DNA of 64,000 bases, from the NCBI RefSeq assembly GCF_001692445.1, contig NZ_MAQA01000024.1, forward strand, positions 1-64,000. The letters are read 5' to 3'. Below the pieces are notes generated by a model. The model was not told the DNA's origin. It was given only the letters and a program-made list of their open reading frames with translations, and did no database searches. Position 1 is the stretch's first letter. Each line of letters begins with the position of its first letter. The translations under genes were made by a program, and so were the position numbers. Of this stretch, positions 18,822 to 28,272 are shown piece by piece. Source of the DNA: Oerskovia enterophila. Lineage in GTDB: Bacteria; Actinomycetota; Actinomycetes; Actinomycetales; Cellulomonadaceae.

Positions 18822-20054
18822 ATGCGACGGAGCATCCTTCTAGCCGCAGCGCTCAGCACCACGCTGGCGCTCACTGCCTGCTCCGGCGGCGGCAGCGGAG
18901 ACGACGAGACCACCTCGGGGTCCGGCGATTCGACCGGCTCGACCGGTGCGCTGACGGTCTGGGTCGACGAGACCCGCCAGGCCGCGGTCACGGACGCCGC
19001 GAAGGCCTTCGAGGCCGAGAACGGCACCAAGGTCGAGGTCGTCCTCAAGAACTTCGACGACATCCGCGCGGACTTCCTCGCGCAGGTCCCGACCGGCAAG
19101 GGCCCCGACATCACGGTCGGCGCGCACGACTGGCTCGGCGAGTTCACGACCAACGGTGTCGTCGCCCCCCTCGAGCTGGGCGACAAGGCGTCCGAGTTCG
19201 AGAAGGTCTCGATCGAGGCCTTCACGCAGGACGGCCAGGTCTACGGCCTGCCCTACGCGATCGAGAACATCGCGCTCATCCGCAACACCGCGCTCGCCCC
19301 CGCGGCCCCCGCCACGTGGGACGAGGCCATCGCCGCCGGACAGGCCGCCGGGACCAAGTTCCCGATCCTCGTCCAGTCGGACGGCGCCAAGGGCGACCCG
19401 TACACGCACTACCCCTTCCAGACGTCGTTCGGCGCCCCGGTGTTCTCGCAGAACGCTGACGGCTCCTACACCTCCGAGCTCGCCATGGGCGGCCCCGAGG
19501 GCCAGGCGTTCGCGACGTGGCTCGGCGCACAGGGTGCCGCGGGCAACCTCAGCCAGGACACGACGTACGACATCGCGGTCGAGGCCTTCAAGAACGGCGA
19601 GTCGCCCTTCATCGTCGGTGGCCCGTGGATGATCGAGTCCTTCGAGGGCCTGGACCTCTCGATCGACCCGGTCCCCAGCGCCGGTGGCCAGCCCGCCCAG
19701 CCGTTCGTGGGCGTGCAGGGCTTCTACCTGAGCAACCAGAGCAAGAACGCTCTCGTCGCCAACGACTTCCTCGTCAACTTCCTCTCGACCGAGGAGGCCC
19801 AGACGGCCCTCTACAAGGCGGGCAACCGTTCGCCGGCGCTCACCGTCTCGGCCGACAAGGCCGCTGCCGAGGACCCGATCATCGCGGGCTTCCGCGCCGT
19901 CGGTGCCGACGCCGTCCCGATGCCCTCGATCCCCGAGATGGCTTCCGTGTGGAGCTTCTGGGGCGTGACCGAGGCCGCCATCGTCGGTGGCGCAGACCCG
20001 ATCCCCACCTGGGACAAGATGATCGCCGACATCCAGGCAGCGATCGGTTCCTGA
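18822..20054 (+). CDS. malE: Maltose/maltodextrin-binding lipoprotein
   Basis: 410 aa extracellular solute-binding protein, family 1. Signal peptide with lipobox LALTACSG, then a Ser/Thr/Gly linker and the mature domain starting ALTVWVDETRQAAV. Sugar-contacting features of MalE are recognisable in GPDITVGAHDWLGEF, VYGLPYAIENIALI and NGESPFIVGGPWM. It delivers maltodextrins to MalFG; the ATPase (probably a shared MsiK-type protein, as in many actinobacteria) is not encoded here. ATG 18822 is preceded by GGAG at 8 bases. Confidence 0.93.
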   Translation: MRRSILLAAALSTTLALTACSGGGSGDDETTSGSGDSTGSTGALTVWVDETRQAAVTDAAKAFEAENGTKVEVVLKNFDDIRADFLAQVPTGKGPDITVGAHDWLGEFTTNGVVAPLELGDKASEFEKVSIEAFTQDGQVYGLPYAIENIALIRNTALAPAAPATWDEAIAAGQAAGTKFPILVQSDGAKGDPYTHYPFQTSFGAPVFSQNADGSYTSELAMGGPEGQAFATWLGAQGAAGNLSQDTTYDIAVEAFKNGESPFIVGGPWMIESFEGLDLSIDPVPSAGGQPAQPFVGVQGFYLSNQSKNALVANDFLVNFLSTEEAQTALYKAGNRSPALTVSADKAAAEDPIIAGFRAVGADAVPMPSIPEMASVWSFWGVTEAAIVGGADPIPTWDKMIADIQAAIGS

Positions 20055-20062
20055 TCACCTGA

Positions 20063-20097
20063 CCTCGTGGCCGTGGCGCCTGGCGCCACGGCCACGA
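20063..20097 (+). terminator. Intercistronic hairpin between malE and malF
   Basis: A perfect 17-bp inverted repeat (20063-20079 and 20081-20097) begins 8 bases after the malE stop. Such elements stabilise the upstream mRNA or terminate partially, giving excess binding protein over permease. Confidence 0.75.
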
Positions 20098-20182
20098 GCC
20101 GTCGGCGCGGACCGCACCAGCGGTGCTGCGCCAGCCCCATGACGCGGGCCGTACCCCCGTGTCGCACGACTACGGAGGCTCG

Positions 20183-21835
20183 ATGTCCGCCCCACAGATC
20201 ACGCCCACCGACAGCGAAGTCGGCGCTCCGGAGGACTCCGGGCCGCCCCAGGGGCCCCGCGCACAGCGCCCCCGTCGGGACCGTGACGGTTCGCACGCCC
20301 GGAACTACAGCCCCGGGTTCTTCGTCAAGCTCGCCCTCATGGCCGTCATCGACGCGCTCGGCGTGTACGTGGTCTGGTCCGCGTGGAGCGCGGAGTCGTA
20401 CGGGATCCTCGCGGCGATGCTGGCCATGCTCGTCGCCGCCAACTGGGTCTACTTCTCCAAGCGGGCGCTGCCGCTCAAGTACATCCTGCCGGGCCTGCTG
20501 TTCCTGCTGGCCTACCAGATCTTCGTCGTGGCCTACACGGGCTACATCGCCTTCACCAACTACGGCACGGGCCACAACACGACCAAGGACCAGGCGGTCG
20601 AGGCGCTGCTCGTGCAGAACGAGCGCCGCGTCGAGGGCTCGGAGTCCGCGCCGCTCACGGTCCTCGTGGACGGCGACGAGCTCGCCTTCGCGATCGTCAC
20701 CCCGGACGGGGACGTCGAGGTCGGCACGGCCGAGCAGCCCCTCACGGTAGTCGATGGCGCCGAGGTCGTGGGCGGCCGCGCCGCCGAGGTCCCGGGCTAC
20801 GACGTCCTCGAGCGCGGCCAGGTGCTCGAGCGCCAGGAGGAGGTCACGAACCTCCGCGTGCCGGTGTCGGACGACCCCGAGGACGGGTCGATCCGCACGC
20901 CCGACGCCATGACGGGCTACGTCTACACCTCGACGCTCGAGTGGGACGCCGCGAGCGACACCATGACGGACACGACCACCGGGACCGTCTACACGCCCAA
21001 CGACGACGGGCAGTTCGAGGCCGAGGACGGCTCGACCCTGGCCGTGGGCTGGCGCGTCGCGGTCGGGTTCGACAACTTCGTCACCGCGTTCTCGGACGGG
21101 CGCTACGCGCAGCCGTTCGTCAAGATCCTCGCCTGGACGTTCGTCTTCGCGATCGGGTCCGTGGCGACCACGTTCCTGCTCGGCCTGTTCCTCGCGATCA
21201 CGTTCAACGACGTCCGCATGCGCGGTCGCAAGATCTACCGCGTGCTCATGATCCTGCCGTACGCGATCCCAGGGTTCCTCGCGGCCCTGCTGTGGTCGGG
21301 CCTGCTCAACACACGGTTCGGCTTCATCAACGAGGTCATCTTCGGGGGAGCGGAGATCCCGTGGCTCACGGACCCGGTCCTCGCGAAGCTCTCGGTCCTG
21401 TTCGTGAACCTGTGGCTGGGCTTCCCGTACATGTTCCTCATCTGCACGGGCGCGCTCCAGTCGCTGCCGTCGGACGTCATGGAGGCCGCGAAGATCGACG
21501 GCGCCGGGCGCTGGCGCACGTGGCGCTCGGTCACGCTGCCGCTGCTGCTCATCTCGACGGCGCCGCTGCTGATCTCGTCGTTCGCGTTCAACTTCAACAA
21601 CTTCACGCTCATCTACATGCTCACCGGGGGTGGTCCACGGTTCGCGGACGCCTCGGTGCCGCTCGGCCACACGGACATCCTGATCTCGATGGTCTACCAG
21701 ATCTCCGGCGTCGACGGCTCGGCCCCCAAGAACTTCGGGCTCGCGAGCGCGCTGTCGATCGTCATCTTCGTGATCGTCGGCACCATCTCGGCCCTGGCCT
21801 TCCGGAGCACCCGCAAGTTCGAGGAGATCAACTGA
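20183..21835 (+). CDS. malF: Maltodextrin ABC transporter permease MalF
   Basis: 550 aa. As in enterobacterial MalF there is a large extracytoplasmic insertion (about 130-290) between the early membrane segments and the core, which in that family contacts MalE. The core has six hydrophobic segments and the coupling EAA loop MEAAKIDGAGRWRTWRSVTLPLL (part). ATG 20183 has GGAGG five bases upstream; the ORF extends further upstream but lacks a site there. One base separates it from malG. Confidence 0.93.
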   Translation: MSAPQITPTDSEVGAPEDSGPPQGPRAQRPRRDRDGSHARNYSPGFFVKLALMAVIDALGVYVVWSAWSAESYGILAAMLAMLVAANWVYFSKRALPLKYILPGLLFLLAYQIFVVAYTGYIAFTNYGTGHNTTKDQAVEALLVQNERRVEGSESAPLTVLVDGDELAFAIVTPDGDVEVGTAEQPLTVVDGAEVVGGRAAEVPGYDVLERGQVLERQEEVTNLRVPVSDDPEDGSIRTPDAMTGYVYTSTLEWDAASDTMTDTTTGTVYTPNDDGQFEAEDGSTLAVGWRVAVGFDNFVTAFSDGRYAQPFVKILAWTFVFAIGSVATTFLLGLFLAITFNDVRMRGRKIYRVLMILPYAIPGFLAALLWSGLLNTRFGFINEVIFGGAEIPWLTDPVLAKLSVLFVNLWLGFPYMFLICTGALQSLPSDVMEAAKIDGAGRWRTWRSVTLPLLLISTAPLLISSFAFNFNNFTLIYMLTGGGPRFADASVPLGHTDILISMVYQISGVDGSAPKNFGLASALSIVIFVIVGTISALAFRSTRKFEEIN

Positions 21836-21836
21836 C

Positions 21837-22775
21837 ATGGCGACCACCTCTGTCTCCCCTTCCGTCGGCTCGTCCTCGGGCAGCTCGTCGGGCACCCCGT
21901 CCGGCTCGGGTGTGGGCCGTCAGCGCATGAAGCCCGGCCGCTGGTTCAGCGAGCTCGGCTGGCGCCACCTCGTGGGCGTCGTCGCGGTCGTGTTCGCGGC
22001 GTTCCCGCTGGTCTACGTCCTGTCGGCCTCGCTCTCGGAGAACGGCACGCTGACCGGCTCGAACACGCTCTTCAGCGACGTGAGCACCGCGAACTACGCG
22101 CAGCTGAGCGAGTCGCTGTTCTGGACGTGGATGCTCAACACGCTCGTGATCGCCGTGGTGACCTCGATCGGCACGGTCCTCATGGGGGCCGCGGCGGCCT
22201 ACGCGTTCTCGCGCTTCCGCTTCTCGGGGCGTCGCGCCGGCCTGACGTCGCTGCTCATCATCCAGATGTTCCCGCAGATGCTCGCGTTCATCGCGATCTT
22301 CCTGCTGCTGCTGAGCCTCGGCGACGTGGTCCCGGCCCTGGGTCTGGACAGCAAGCTGTCGCTGATCTGCGTCTACCTCGGTGGCGCGCTGGGCGTGAAC
22401 ACGTTCCTCATGTACGGGTTCTTCAACACGGTCCCGCGCGAGCTCGACGAGGCGGCCAAGCTCGACGGCGCCACGCACGCGCAGATCTACTGGACGATCA
22501 TCCTGCGCCTGGTCGCCCCGATCCTCGCGGTGGTCGCGCTGCTGTCCTTCATCAGCACGTACGGCGAGTTCATCATCGCCCGCATCGTGCTGACGTCGGA
22601 GTCCAACTGGACGCTCGCGGTGGGCCTGTACGGCTGGGTCTCGTCGCTGCGCGAGGCGAACTGGGGCCTGTTCACGGCCGGCGCCGTGGTCTCGGCGCTG
22701 CCGGTGCTGGCGCTGTTCCTCTACCTGCAGAAGTACATCGTGGGCGGTCTGACGGCCGGTTCGGTCAAGGGCTGA
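21837..22775 (+). CDS. malG: Maltodextrin ABC transporter permease MalG
   Basis: 312 aa, six hydrophobic segments after a Ser/Gly-rich cytoplasmic N-terminus of about 40 residues. EAA loop: ELDEAAKLDGATHAQIYW. Ends in LTAGSVKG, the conserved MalG C-terminus that reaches into the ATPase dimer. It forms the pore with MalF. Confidence 0.94.
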   Translation: MATTSVSPSVGSSSGSSSGTPSGSGVGRQRMKPGRWFSELGWRHLVGVVAVVFAAFPLVYVLSASLSENGTLTGSNTLFSDVSTANYAQLSESLFWTWMLNTLVIAVVTSIGTVLMGAAAAYAFSRFRFSGRRAGLTSLLIIQMFPQMLAFIAIFLLLLSLGDVVPALGLDSKLSLICVYLGGALGVNTFLMYGFFNTVPRELDEAAKLDGATHAQIYWTIILRLVAPILAVVALLSFISTYGEFIIARIVLTSESNWTLAVGLYGWVSSLREANWGLFTAGAVVSALPVLALFLYLQKYIVGGLTAGSVKG

Positions 22776-22777
22776 GC

Positions 22778-24670
22778 ATGAGCACCTCCCTGCCCGACGA
22801 CGTCACGTCCGCCGGGTCGGCCACCTCGCCCCGCGAGGTGGTCGCCCTGGCCGCGCACCACGACGGCTCCGAGGTCTACGTCCCCGGGGGCACGCCCGCC
22901 CTCGGGGACGTGGTCCCCGTCCGGGTCCGCGTGCCCCGGTTGCCGGGCGGTCCCGCCGCCCAGGTCCGGTCCGTGTGGCTGCGGACGGTCCGAGACGGCG
23001 AGCCCCGCCTGTCGCAGGCACGGCTCGAGCGCGAGGACGAGGACGAGTCCTGGTACGTCGCCGACGTCCTGGTCCACAACCCGGTCACGAGCTACCGCTT
23101 CTTCCTGGACGTCCCGGGCGGGTACCAGTGGCTCAACGGGCGCGGGGTCTTCGACCGCGACGTGCCGGACGCCGCGGACTTCCGACTCACGGTCCACCCG
23201 CCCGCGCCGTCCTGGATGGGCGACGGCGTCGTCTACCAGGTCTTCCCGGACCGGTTCGCGCGCTCGGCCGAGGCCGACGACCGGCCAGTCCCGGACTGGG
23301 CCCAGCCCGCGGACTGGGACGACGAGCCCCTCGCGGGTGGCCCCGGCGTAGGGACGCAGTACTACGGCGGAGACCTGCGGGGCATCGAGGAGCACCTCGA
23401 CCACCTCCAGGCCCTCGGGGTGGGGACGGTCTACCTGACCCCGGTCTTCCCCGGGCGCTCCAACCACCGCTACGACGCGAGCACGTTCGACCACGTCGAC
23501 CCGCTCCTGGGCGGCGACGAGGCCTACGCCTCGCTCTCGCGCGCCGTGCACGCGCGCGGCATGCGGCTGCTCGGCGACCTGACGACCAACCACACGGGCG
23601 CGGGCCACGAGTGGTTCGAGCGCGCGCACGCCGACGCGTCGAGCGCCGAGCGCGACTGGTTCTACTGGACGCCGGGCGAGCCCGGCTACGTGGGCTGGCT
23701 CGAGCACGCGTCGCTGCCCAAGCTCAACTACGGCTCGCCCACGCTCGGGGCGAGGATGATCGACGGGCCGGGCTCCGTCGTCGGGCGGTACCTGGGCGAG
23801 CCCTTCTCGCTCGACGGCTGGCGCATCGACGTCGCCAACATGACGGGCCGCTACGCCGACGAGGACCGCACGCTCGAGATCGCGCGCCGCATCCGGGCGA
23901 CCATGACCGAGGTCAACCCGGACTCGGTCCTGGTCAGCGAGCACTTCCACGACGCGTCGCTCGACCTGGCGGGCGACGGCTGGCACGCCAACATGAACTA
24001 CTCGGCGTTCACGCGTCCCGTCTGGACGTGGCTCGCCCCGCACGACTCGAGCGTCCCGTTCCTCGGGCTGCCCGTCACGACCCCGCGGCGGGGCGGGCGC
24101 AGCATGGTCGAGACCATGCGCGACTTCGACGCCGTGCTGCCGTGGGCCGTCACGTCGCGCCAGTGGAACATGCTCGGCTCGCACGACACACCGCGCCTGC
24201 GCTCGATCGTGGGGTCGGCCGAGATGGTCGAGGTCGCCGCGACGCTCCTGCTGACCTACCCCGGCACGCCCGTGATGTTCGCGGGCGACGAGGTGGGCCT
24301 GACGGGCACCAACGGCGAGCACGCGCGCGTGCCCATGCCGTGGGGCCGCTCGGAGCGCTGGGACAGCGACACCTTCGAGGTCTACCGGCGGCTCGTCGCG
24401 ATGCGCCGCGCGAGCCGCGCCCTGCGCGAGGGCGGTCTGCGCTGGCTCCTGGTCGACGACGACGCCGTGGCGTACCTGCGCGAGACGACCGACGAGCGCG
24501 TGCTCGTCGTCGTCGCGCGCGACGCGTGGGCCGGGGCGCGGCTGCCGCGGCACCTGCTCACGGGCACCGAGCCCGAGCGCCTGTACGGCGAGCTCGGTCT
24601 CGAGGTCACCGCCGAGGGGCTCGACCTGGCCGGGGACGGACCGGGCGTCGGGGTGTGGCGGATCGGCTGA
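22778..24670 (+). CDS. GH13 alpha-amylase family enzyme (cyclomaltodextrinase/neopullulanase-like)
   Basis: 630 aa. An N-terminal beta-domain (about 25-140) precedes the GH13 barrel beginning DGVVYQVFPDRF. Catalytic residues: nucleophile D351 (DGWRIDVANMTG), acid/base E388 (LVSEHFHD), transition-state D470 (LGSHDTPRL); region I is LTTNHTG. The N-terminal domain and region spacing fit enzymes that cut cyclodextrins, pullulan or maltodextrins inside the cell; no signal peptide is seen. Starts two bases after malG, so it is the last gene of malEFG. Exact specificity is not decidable from sequence. Confidence 0.88.
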   Translation: MSTSLPDDVTSAGSATSPREVVALAAHHDGSEVYVPGGTPALGDVVPVRVRVPRLPGGPAAQVRSVWLRTVRDGEPRLSQARLEREDEDESWYVADVLVHNPVTSYRFFLDVPGGYQWLNGRGVFDRDVPDAADFRLTVHPPAPSWMGDGVVYQVFPDRFARSAEADDRPVPDWAQPADWDDEPLAGGPGVGTQYYGGDLRGIEEHLDHLQALGVGTVYLTPVFPGRSNHRYDASTFDHVDPLLGGDEAYASLSRAVHARGMRLLGDLTTNHTGAGHEWFERAHADASSAERDWFYWTPGEPGYVGWLEHASLPKLNYGSPTLGARMIDGPGSVVGRYLGEPFSLDGWRIDVANMTGRYADEDRTLEIARRIRATMTEVNPDSVLVSEHFHDASLDLAGDGWHANMNYSAFTRPVWTWLAPHDSSVPFLGLPVTTPRRGGRSMVETMRDFDAVLPWAVTSRQWNMLGSHDTPRLRSIVGSAEMVEVAATLLLTYPGTPVMFAGDEVGLTGTNGEHARVPMPWGRSERWDSDTFEVYRRLVAMRRASRALREGGLRWLLVDDDAVAYLRETTDERVLVVVARDAWAGARLPRHLLTGTEPERLYGELGLEVTAEGLDLAGDGPGVGVWRIG

Positions 24671-24707
24671 GCCGGTACGCACACGTGGTCTTCGACGAGA
24701 AGTGAGC

Positions 24708-24741
24708 AGATGCCCCTGGTCCGCGGCGATCAGGGGCATCT
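24708..24741 (+). terminator. Terminator after the maltodextrin operon
   Basis: AGATGCCCCTG and CAGGGGCATCT form an 11-bp stem with a 12-base loop between the GH13 gene and dgt. It is followed by ACGCATTTCTC, weakly T-rich. Confidence 0.75.
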
Positions 24742-24805
24742 ACGCATTTCTCGGCGCGGGGGCGGCGCGCCACCGCGCGCCGCGCGCCTCGATAGGGTGG
24801 GACCC

Positions 24806-26080
24806 GTGCCGCACACCACGCCAGGAAACGCCCTCGGGTACTCGGCCGCCGACGTCGAGCGCTGGGTCCCCGAGCCGCCCAAGAGCAAGTCCCGCACGCC
24901 CTTCGAGCGTGACCGGGCGCGCGTCGTGCACTCCTCGGCGCTGCGCCGGCTCGGCGCCAAGACCCAGGTCCTGGGCCCGGGGTCGGACGACTTCGTGCGC
25001 ACGCGTCTCACGCACAGCCTCGAGGTCGCCCAGGTGGGCCGGGAGATGGGCCGCGCCCTGGGCTGCGACCCCGACGTCGTCGACACCGCGTGCCTGGCCC
25101 ACGACCTGGGGCACCCGCCGTTCGGGCACAACGGCGAGCGGGCGCTCGCGGAGATCATGGCCCAGCACGGCGGGTTCGAGGGCAACGCCCAGACCCTGCG
25201 CCTGCTGACCCGCCTCGAGCCCAAGCTCTTCGCGGCGGACGGCACGCCCGTCGGGCTCAACCTGACCCGCGCGAGCCTCGACGCGAGCGTCAAGTACCCG
25301 TGGCGCCGGGGCGAGGGGCCGCGGCGCCCCGACGGGACCACGACCCACAAGTTCGGCGTCTACCCCGACGACGTGCCCGTCTACACGTGGCTGCGCGAGG
25401 GTGCCCCCGAGCACGTCAAGTGCATGGAGGCCCAGGTCATGGACCTGGCCGACGACATCTCCTACTCGGTGCACGACGTCGAGGACGCGATCGTGGGCGG
25501 CAAGCTCGACCTCGCGGTCCTGGCCGACCCCGACGAGCGCGGGCGCGTCGTGGCCGCGGTGCGCGCCTGGTACGGCGACGCCTACGACGAGGCCGAGCTC
25601 GACGCCGCGATCTCCCGTCTCGAGGCGACCGGTCACCTGATGCGCGGCTTCGACGGGTCGCGCCGGGCGCTCGCGGCGCTCAAGGACTCGACGAGCCAGC
25701 TCATCGGGCGCTTCAGCGGGTCGGCCCAGGCCGCGACGCGCGAGGAGTACGGCGACGGGCTGCTCACGCGCTACTCGGCCCGCCTCGTGGTCCCCTCGAC
25801 GACGTCCGCGGAGATCCTGGTGCTCAAGGGCATGGCCGTGGCGTACGTCATGGCCCCGCGCGAGCTGGAGCCGCTGCACCACCAGCAGCGCCAGGTCCTC
25901 GCGGACCTGGTCGAGGTCTTCAGCGACAAGGCGCCCGACGCGCTCGAGGCGCCTTTCGCGGCGGACTGGCTCGAGGCGCCCGACGACGCCGCTCGCCTCC
26001 GCGTGGTCGTCGACCAGGTCGCGTCGCTCACCGACGTCAGCGCCTACCAGCTGCACGACCGGTGGGTGTCGCCGCGCTGA
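24806..26080 (+). CDS. dgt: dGTP triphosphohydrolase-like HD protein
   Basis: 424 aa. Hydrolyses dNTPs (dGTP in the best-known members) to the nucleoside and triphosphate. HD metal site: H from RTRLTHSLEVAQVGR, then ACLAHDLGHPPFGHNGE with the HD pair, and the later D in MDLADDISYSVHDVED. Actinobacteria usually carry this long form next to dnaG, as here at some distance. GTG start at 24806 with a TAGGGT box 7 bases upstream (leaderless). Confidence 0.93.
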   Translation: MPHTTPGNALGYSAADVERWVPEPPKSKSRTPFERDRARVVHSSALRRLGAKTQVLGPGSDDFVRTRLTHSLEVAQVGREMGRALGCDPDVVDTACLAHDLGHPPFGHNGERALAEIMAQHGGFEGNAQTLRLLTRLEPKLFAADGTPVGLNLTRASLDASVKYPWRRGEGPRRPDGTTTHKFGVYPDDVPVYTWLREGAPEHVKCMEAQVMDLADDISYSVHDVEDAIVGGKLDLAVLADPDERGRVVAAVRAWYGDAYDEAELDAAISRLEATGHLMRGFDGSRRALAALKDSTSQLIGRFSGSAQAATREEYGDGLLTRYSARLVVPSTTSAEILVLKGMAVAYVMAPRELEPLHHQQRQVLADLVEVFSDKAPDALEAPFAADWLEAPDDAARLRVVVDQVASLTDVSAYQLHDRWVSPR

Positions 26081-26094
26081 TCCACCGCACGACC

Positions 26095-26124
26095 GCGGCC
26101 CGCGCCCCGGAGGGTGCGGGCCGC
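26095..26124. terminator. Bidirectional terminator between dgt and the siderophore-binding gene
   Basis: GCGGCCCGC and GCGGGCCGC form a 9-bp stem between two convergent genes. Confidence 0.6.
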
Positions 26125-26138
26125 CGTCGTGCCGCTGG

Positions 26139-27194
26139 TCAGCCCAGCGTCGTGGTGAGCTGCGCGACGAACTCGTCGAGCGCGTAGGGGATGCTCAGGA
26201 CCGTGGGCGCGGACGTGGCCATGGCGTAGTCCATGCCCACGACCCGCACGACCCGGCCGTCGACGACCGAGGGCAGCGCGGCGAACAGCGGGTTGCCCAG
26301 GAGGGTGTCGTAGACCGTCTCGTCGACGTCGATGAGGATGAACGCGTCGGCGTCGAGCGTGGGGATCAGCTCCGAGCTGACCGAGACCGACGAGGCGTCC
26401 TCGGCGCCGCAGACCGCGAGCGTGCCGGGGGAGGGCTCGAGCCCGATCTGCGTCAGCAGCTCGATGCGCGGGTCCGAGGGGCAGAAGACGATGACGCCGC
26501 CCTCGCCGTTCATGGCGTACGTGATGGTCTTGCCCTGGAGCTCGGGGTGGGCCGCGGCGGTCTCGGCGACCGTGGTCCCGACGCCCTCGACGAGCTCGTC
26601 CGCACGGGCAGGCTGTCCGAGGGCCGCGCCGACCATGGTCGTCTGGTCCTGCCACGACGTCTCCCACGCCGAGCCGGGGAACGCGACCGTGGGCGCGATC
26701 TCCGCGAGGCGCTCGTAGGCCGTGTCCGTGATCCCCGAGTAGACCGCGATGATCACGTCGGGCCGCAGCGCAGCGATCTGCTCGAACGGGACGTCGGGGT
26801 TGGACGTGAGGAGCTCGGGGGTCGCGCCCTCGAACGTCTCGGTGAGCCACGGCAGGATGTCGTCCTCGATGCCGGGGCCCGTGAACTTCTCGATGCCCAC
26901 GGGGACCTTGCCGAACGCGACGACGGCGTCCTGGCTGCTCCAGCCGATCGTGACGACCCGCTGGGGTTCCTTCTCGATCGTCGTCGACCCGTAGGCGTGG
27001 TCGATCGAGACCGGGAACGCGTCGGCCTCGGCGAGGCTGGTCGCGGCGACGTCGCCACCCCCCGCGGGGGCGGACGTGGCGGAGTCGGTGCCACCCGTCG
27101 AGCAGGCCGCGAGCGCGGCGAGCGTCACGAGCGAGGCGACGGCGCCCAGGAGGTGCCGCGGCGTGGTCCGTCGGCGGGAGCTGGTCGGGGTCAT
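26139..27194 (-). CDS. Iron-siderophore ABC transporter substrate-binding lipoprotein
   Basis: 351 aa, FecB/FepB-type (cluster A-II). Lipobox LAALAACST, then a Thr/Gly/Ala linker; mature part with QRVVTIGWSSQDAV and LRPDVIIAVYSGITD, typical of ferric siderophore binders. No permease or ATPase gene is adjacent, so it must use components encoded elsewhere. ATG 27194 has GAGGAC upstream. Two iron-box-like elements lie 45-95 bases upstream, suggesting DtxR/IdeR repression by Fe(II). Confidence 0.9.
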   Translation of the reverse strand: MTPTSSRRRTTPRHLLGAVASLVTLAALAACSTGGTDSATSAPAGGGDVAATSLAEADAFPVSIDHAYGSTTIEKEPQRVVTIGWSSQDAVVAFGKVPVGIEKFTGPGIEDDILPWLTETFEGATPELLTSNPDVPFEQIAALRPDVIIAVYSGITDTAYERLAEIAPTVAFPGSAWETSWQDQTTMVGAALGQPARADELVEGVGTTVAETAAAHPELQGKTITYAMNGEGGVIVFCPSDPRIELLTQIGLEPSPGTLAVCGAEDASSVSVSSELIPTLDADAFILIDVDETVYDTLLGNPLFAALPSVVDGRVVRVVGMDYAMATSAPTVLSIPYALDEFVAQLTTTLG

Positions 27195-27240
27195 GAAGAG
27201 GTCCTCCGTCGAGAGTCTCGCGATGCGAGGCGCTCGGTAG

Positions 27241-27289
27241 TTAGATGAGCCTAGCCTTAGTTGGCGGAACAAAGGTGAGGCTAACCCGG
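27241..27289 (-). promoter_or_regulatory. Two candidate DtxR/IdeR iron boxes
   Basis: TTAGATGAGCCTAGCCTTA (27241-27259) matches 15 of 19 positions of the actinobacterial iron box TTAGGTTAGSCTAACCTAA; AAAGGTGAGGCTAACCCGG (27271-27289) matches about 13. They lie upstream of the siderophore-binding gene. Confidence 0.6.
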
Positions 27290-27335
27290 GCCGGATCGAG
27301 AAATCCTGCCAGCACGGACCGATTTCCCGCCAGGG

Positions 27336-28184
27336 TCAGTGGCCAGGGGCCCCGAGCAGGCGGGCGTAGGCCGCAGGCGACATGCCCGTGGTGCGACGGA
27401 AGACCGTGACGAACGTGCTCGGGCTCGAGTACCCGACGGTCCGTGCGACCTCGCGGACCGAGCGGCCCTCGGCGAGCAGCACCAGGGCGGCCCCCGTCCG
27501 GGCGAGGATGCGCCACTGGGCGAAGGACAACCCCGTCTCGGCGACGAACCGCCGCATGAAGGAACGCGGGCTCATGCCCACGTCGGACGCCCAGGCGTCG
27601 AGCGACCGGCCGTCGCCGGGGGACGCGAGCAGCCGCTCGGCGACGTGGAGCAGGTCCACGTCGCGCGGCATGCGCAGCTCGATGCTCGCCACGGGCAGGG
27701 GCAGCATCTGCTCGATCGCGAGCGCCTGCAGGCTGTGCCGGCTGGTGTCCGGCATGACGGCCGTGGTGTCGTGCAGGAGCAGCTCGCGCAGCAGGGCGCT
27801 GACCGGTACCCCCACGACGCTCTCCCACCGCGGCGCGACCTGGTCGGGATTCAGGTAGGTCGCGTAGACGGTCACGTCGGGGTCGGCCCGGACCTTGTGC
27901 CGCGTCCCGGCGGGCAGCCAGATGCCGAGGCTCGGCGGGACCAGCCAGCGTCGGCCCGTGGCCTCGACGTCGAGCGGCCCGCCCTCGCCCCAGACGAGCT
28001 CGTGCTCGTAGTGCACCTCGTCGGGCCACTCGCGCGCGTGGCCGGGCTCGAACACGTTGGTCGCGAGGCTCCACGGGTCGGCGACGAAACGCCCCTCGGG
28101 CGCCCGGTAGGGCACCGCGGGCTCCTCGGTGAACGACGGAGCACCCCAGATGCGGATGCTCCCGGGGTGCTCGGTGCTCGTCAT
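27336..28184 (-). CDS. AraC family transcriptional regulator
   Basis: 282 aa. N-terminal cupin-like effector part (about 20-110) with HYEHELVWGEGG and WLVPPSLGIWLPAGTRH, then the double helix-turn-helix (about 180-275): LDAWASDVGMSPRSFMRRF and VREVARTVGYSSPSTFVTVF. It lies directly upstream of and co-oriented with the siderophore-binding gene, with the iron boxes between them, so it may be a siderophore-responsive activator; that is inference from position. Confidence 0.88.
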   Translation of the reverse strand: MTSTEHPGSIRIWGAPSFTEEPAVPYRAPEGRFVADPWSLATNVFEPGHAREWPDEVHYEHELVWGEGGPLDVEATGRRWLVPPSLGIWLPAGTRHKVRADPDVTVYATYLNPDQVAPRWESVVGVPVSALLRELLLHDTTAVMPDTSRHSLQALAIEQMLPLPVASIELRMPRDVDLLHVAERLLASPGDGRSLDAWASDVGMSPRSFMRRFVAETGLSFAQWRILARTGAALVLLAEGRSVREVARTVGYSSPSTFVTVFRRTTGMSPAAYARLLGAPGH

Positions 28185-28272
28185 GGGCAGGACGTTACCG
28201 CCCGTGCCGGGCGGGCGGGCCTGGTCGGCCGGGCCTGGTCGACCGTGCCTGGCCGGGCGGACGGGCGAGCGC

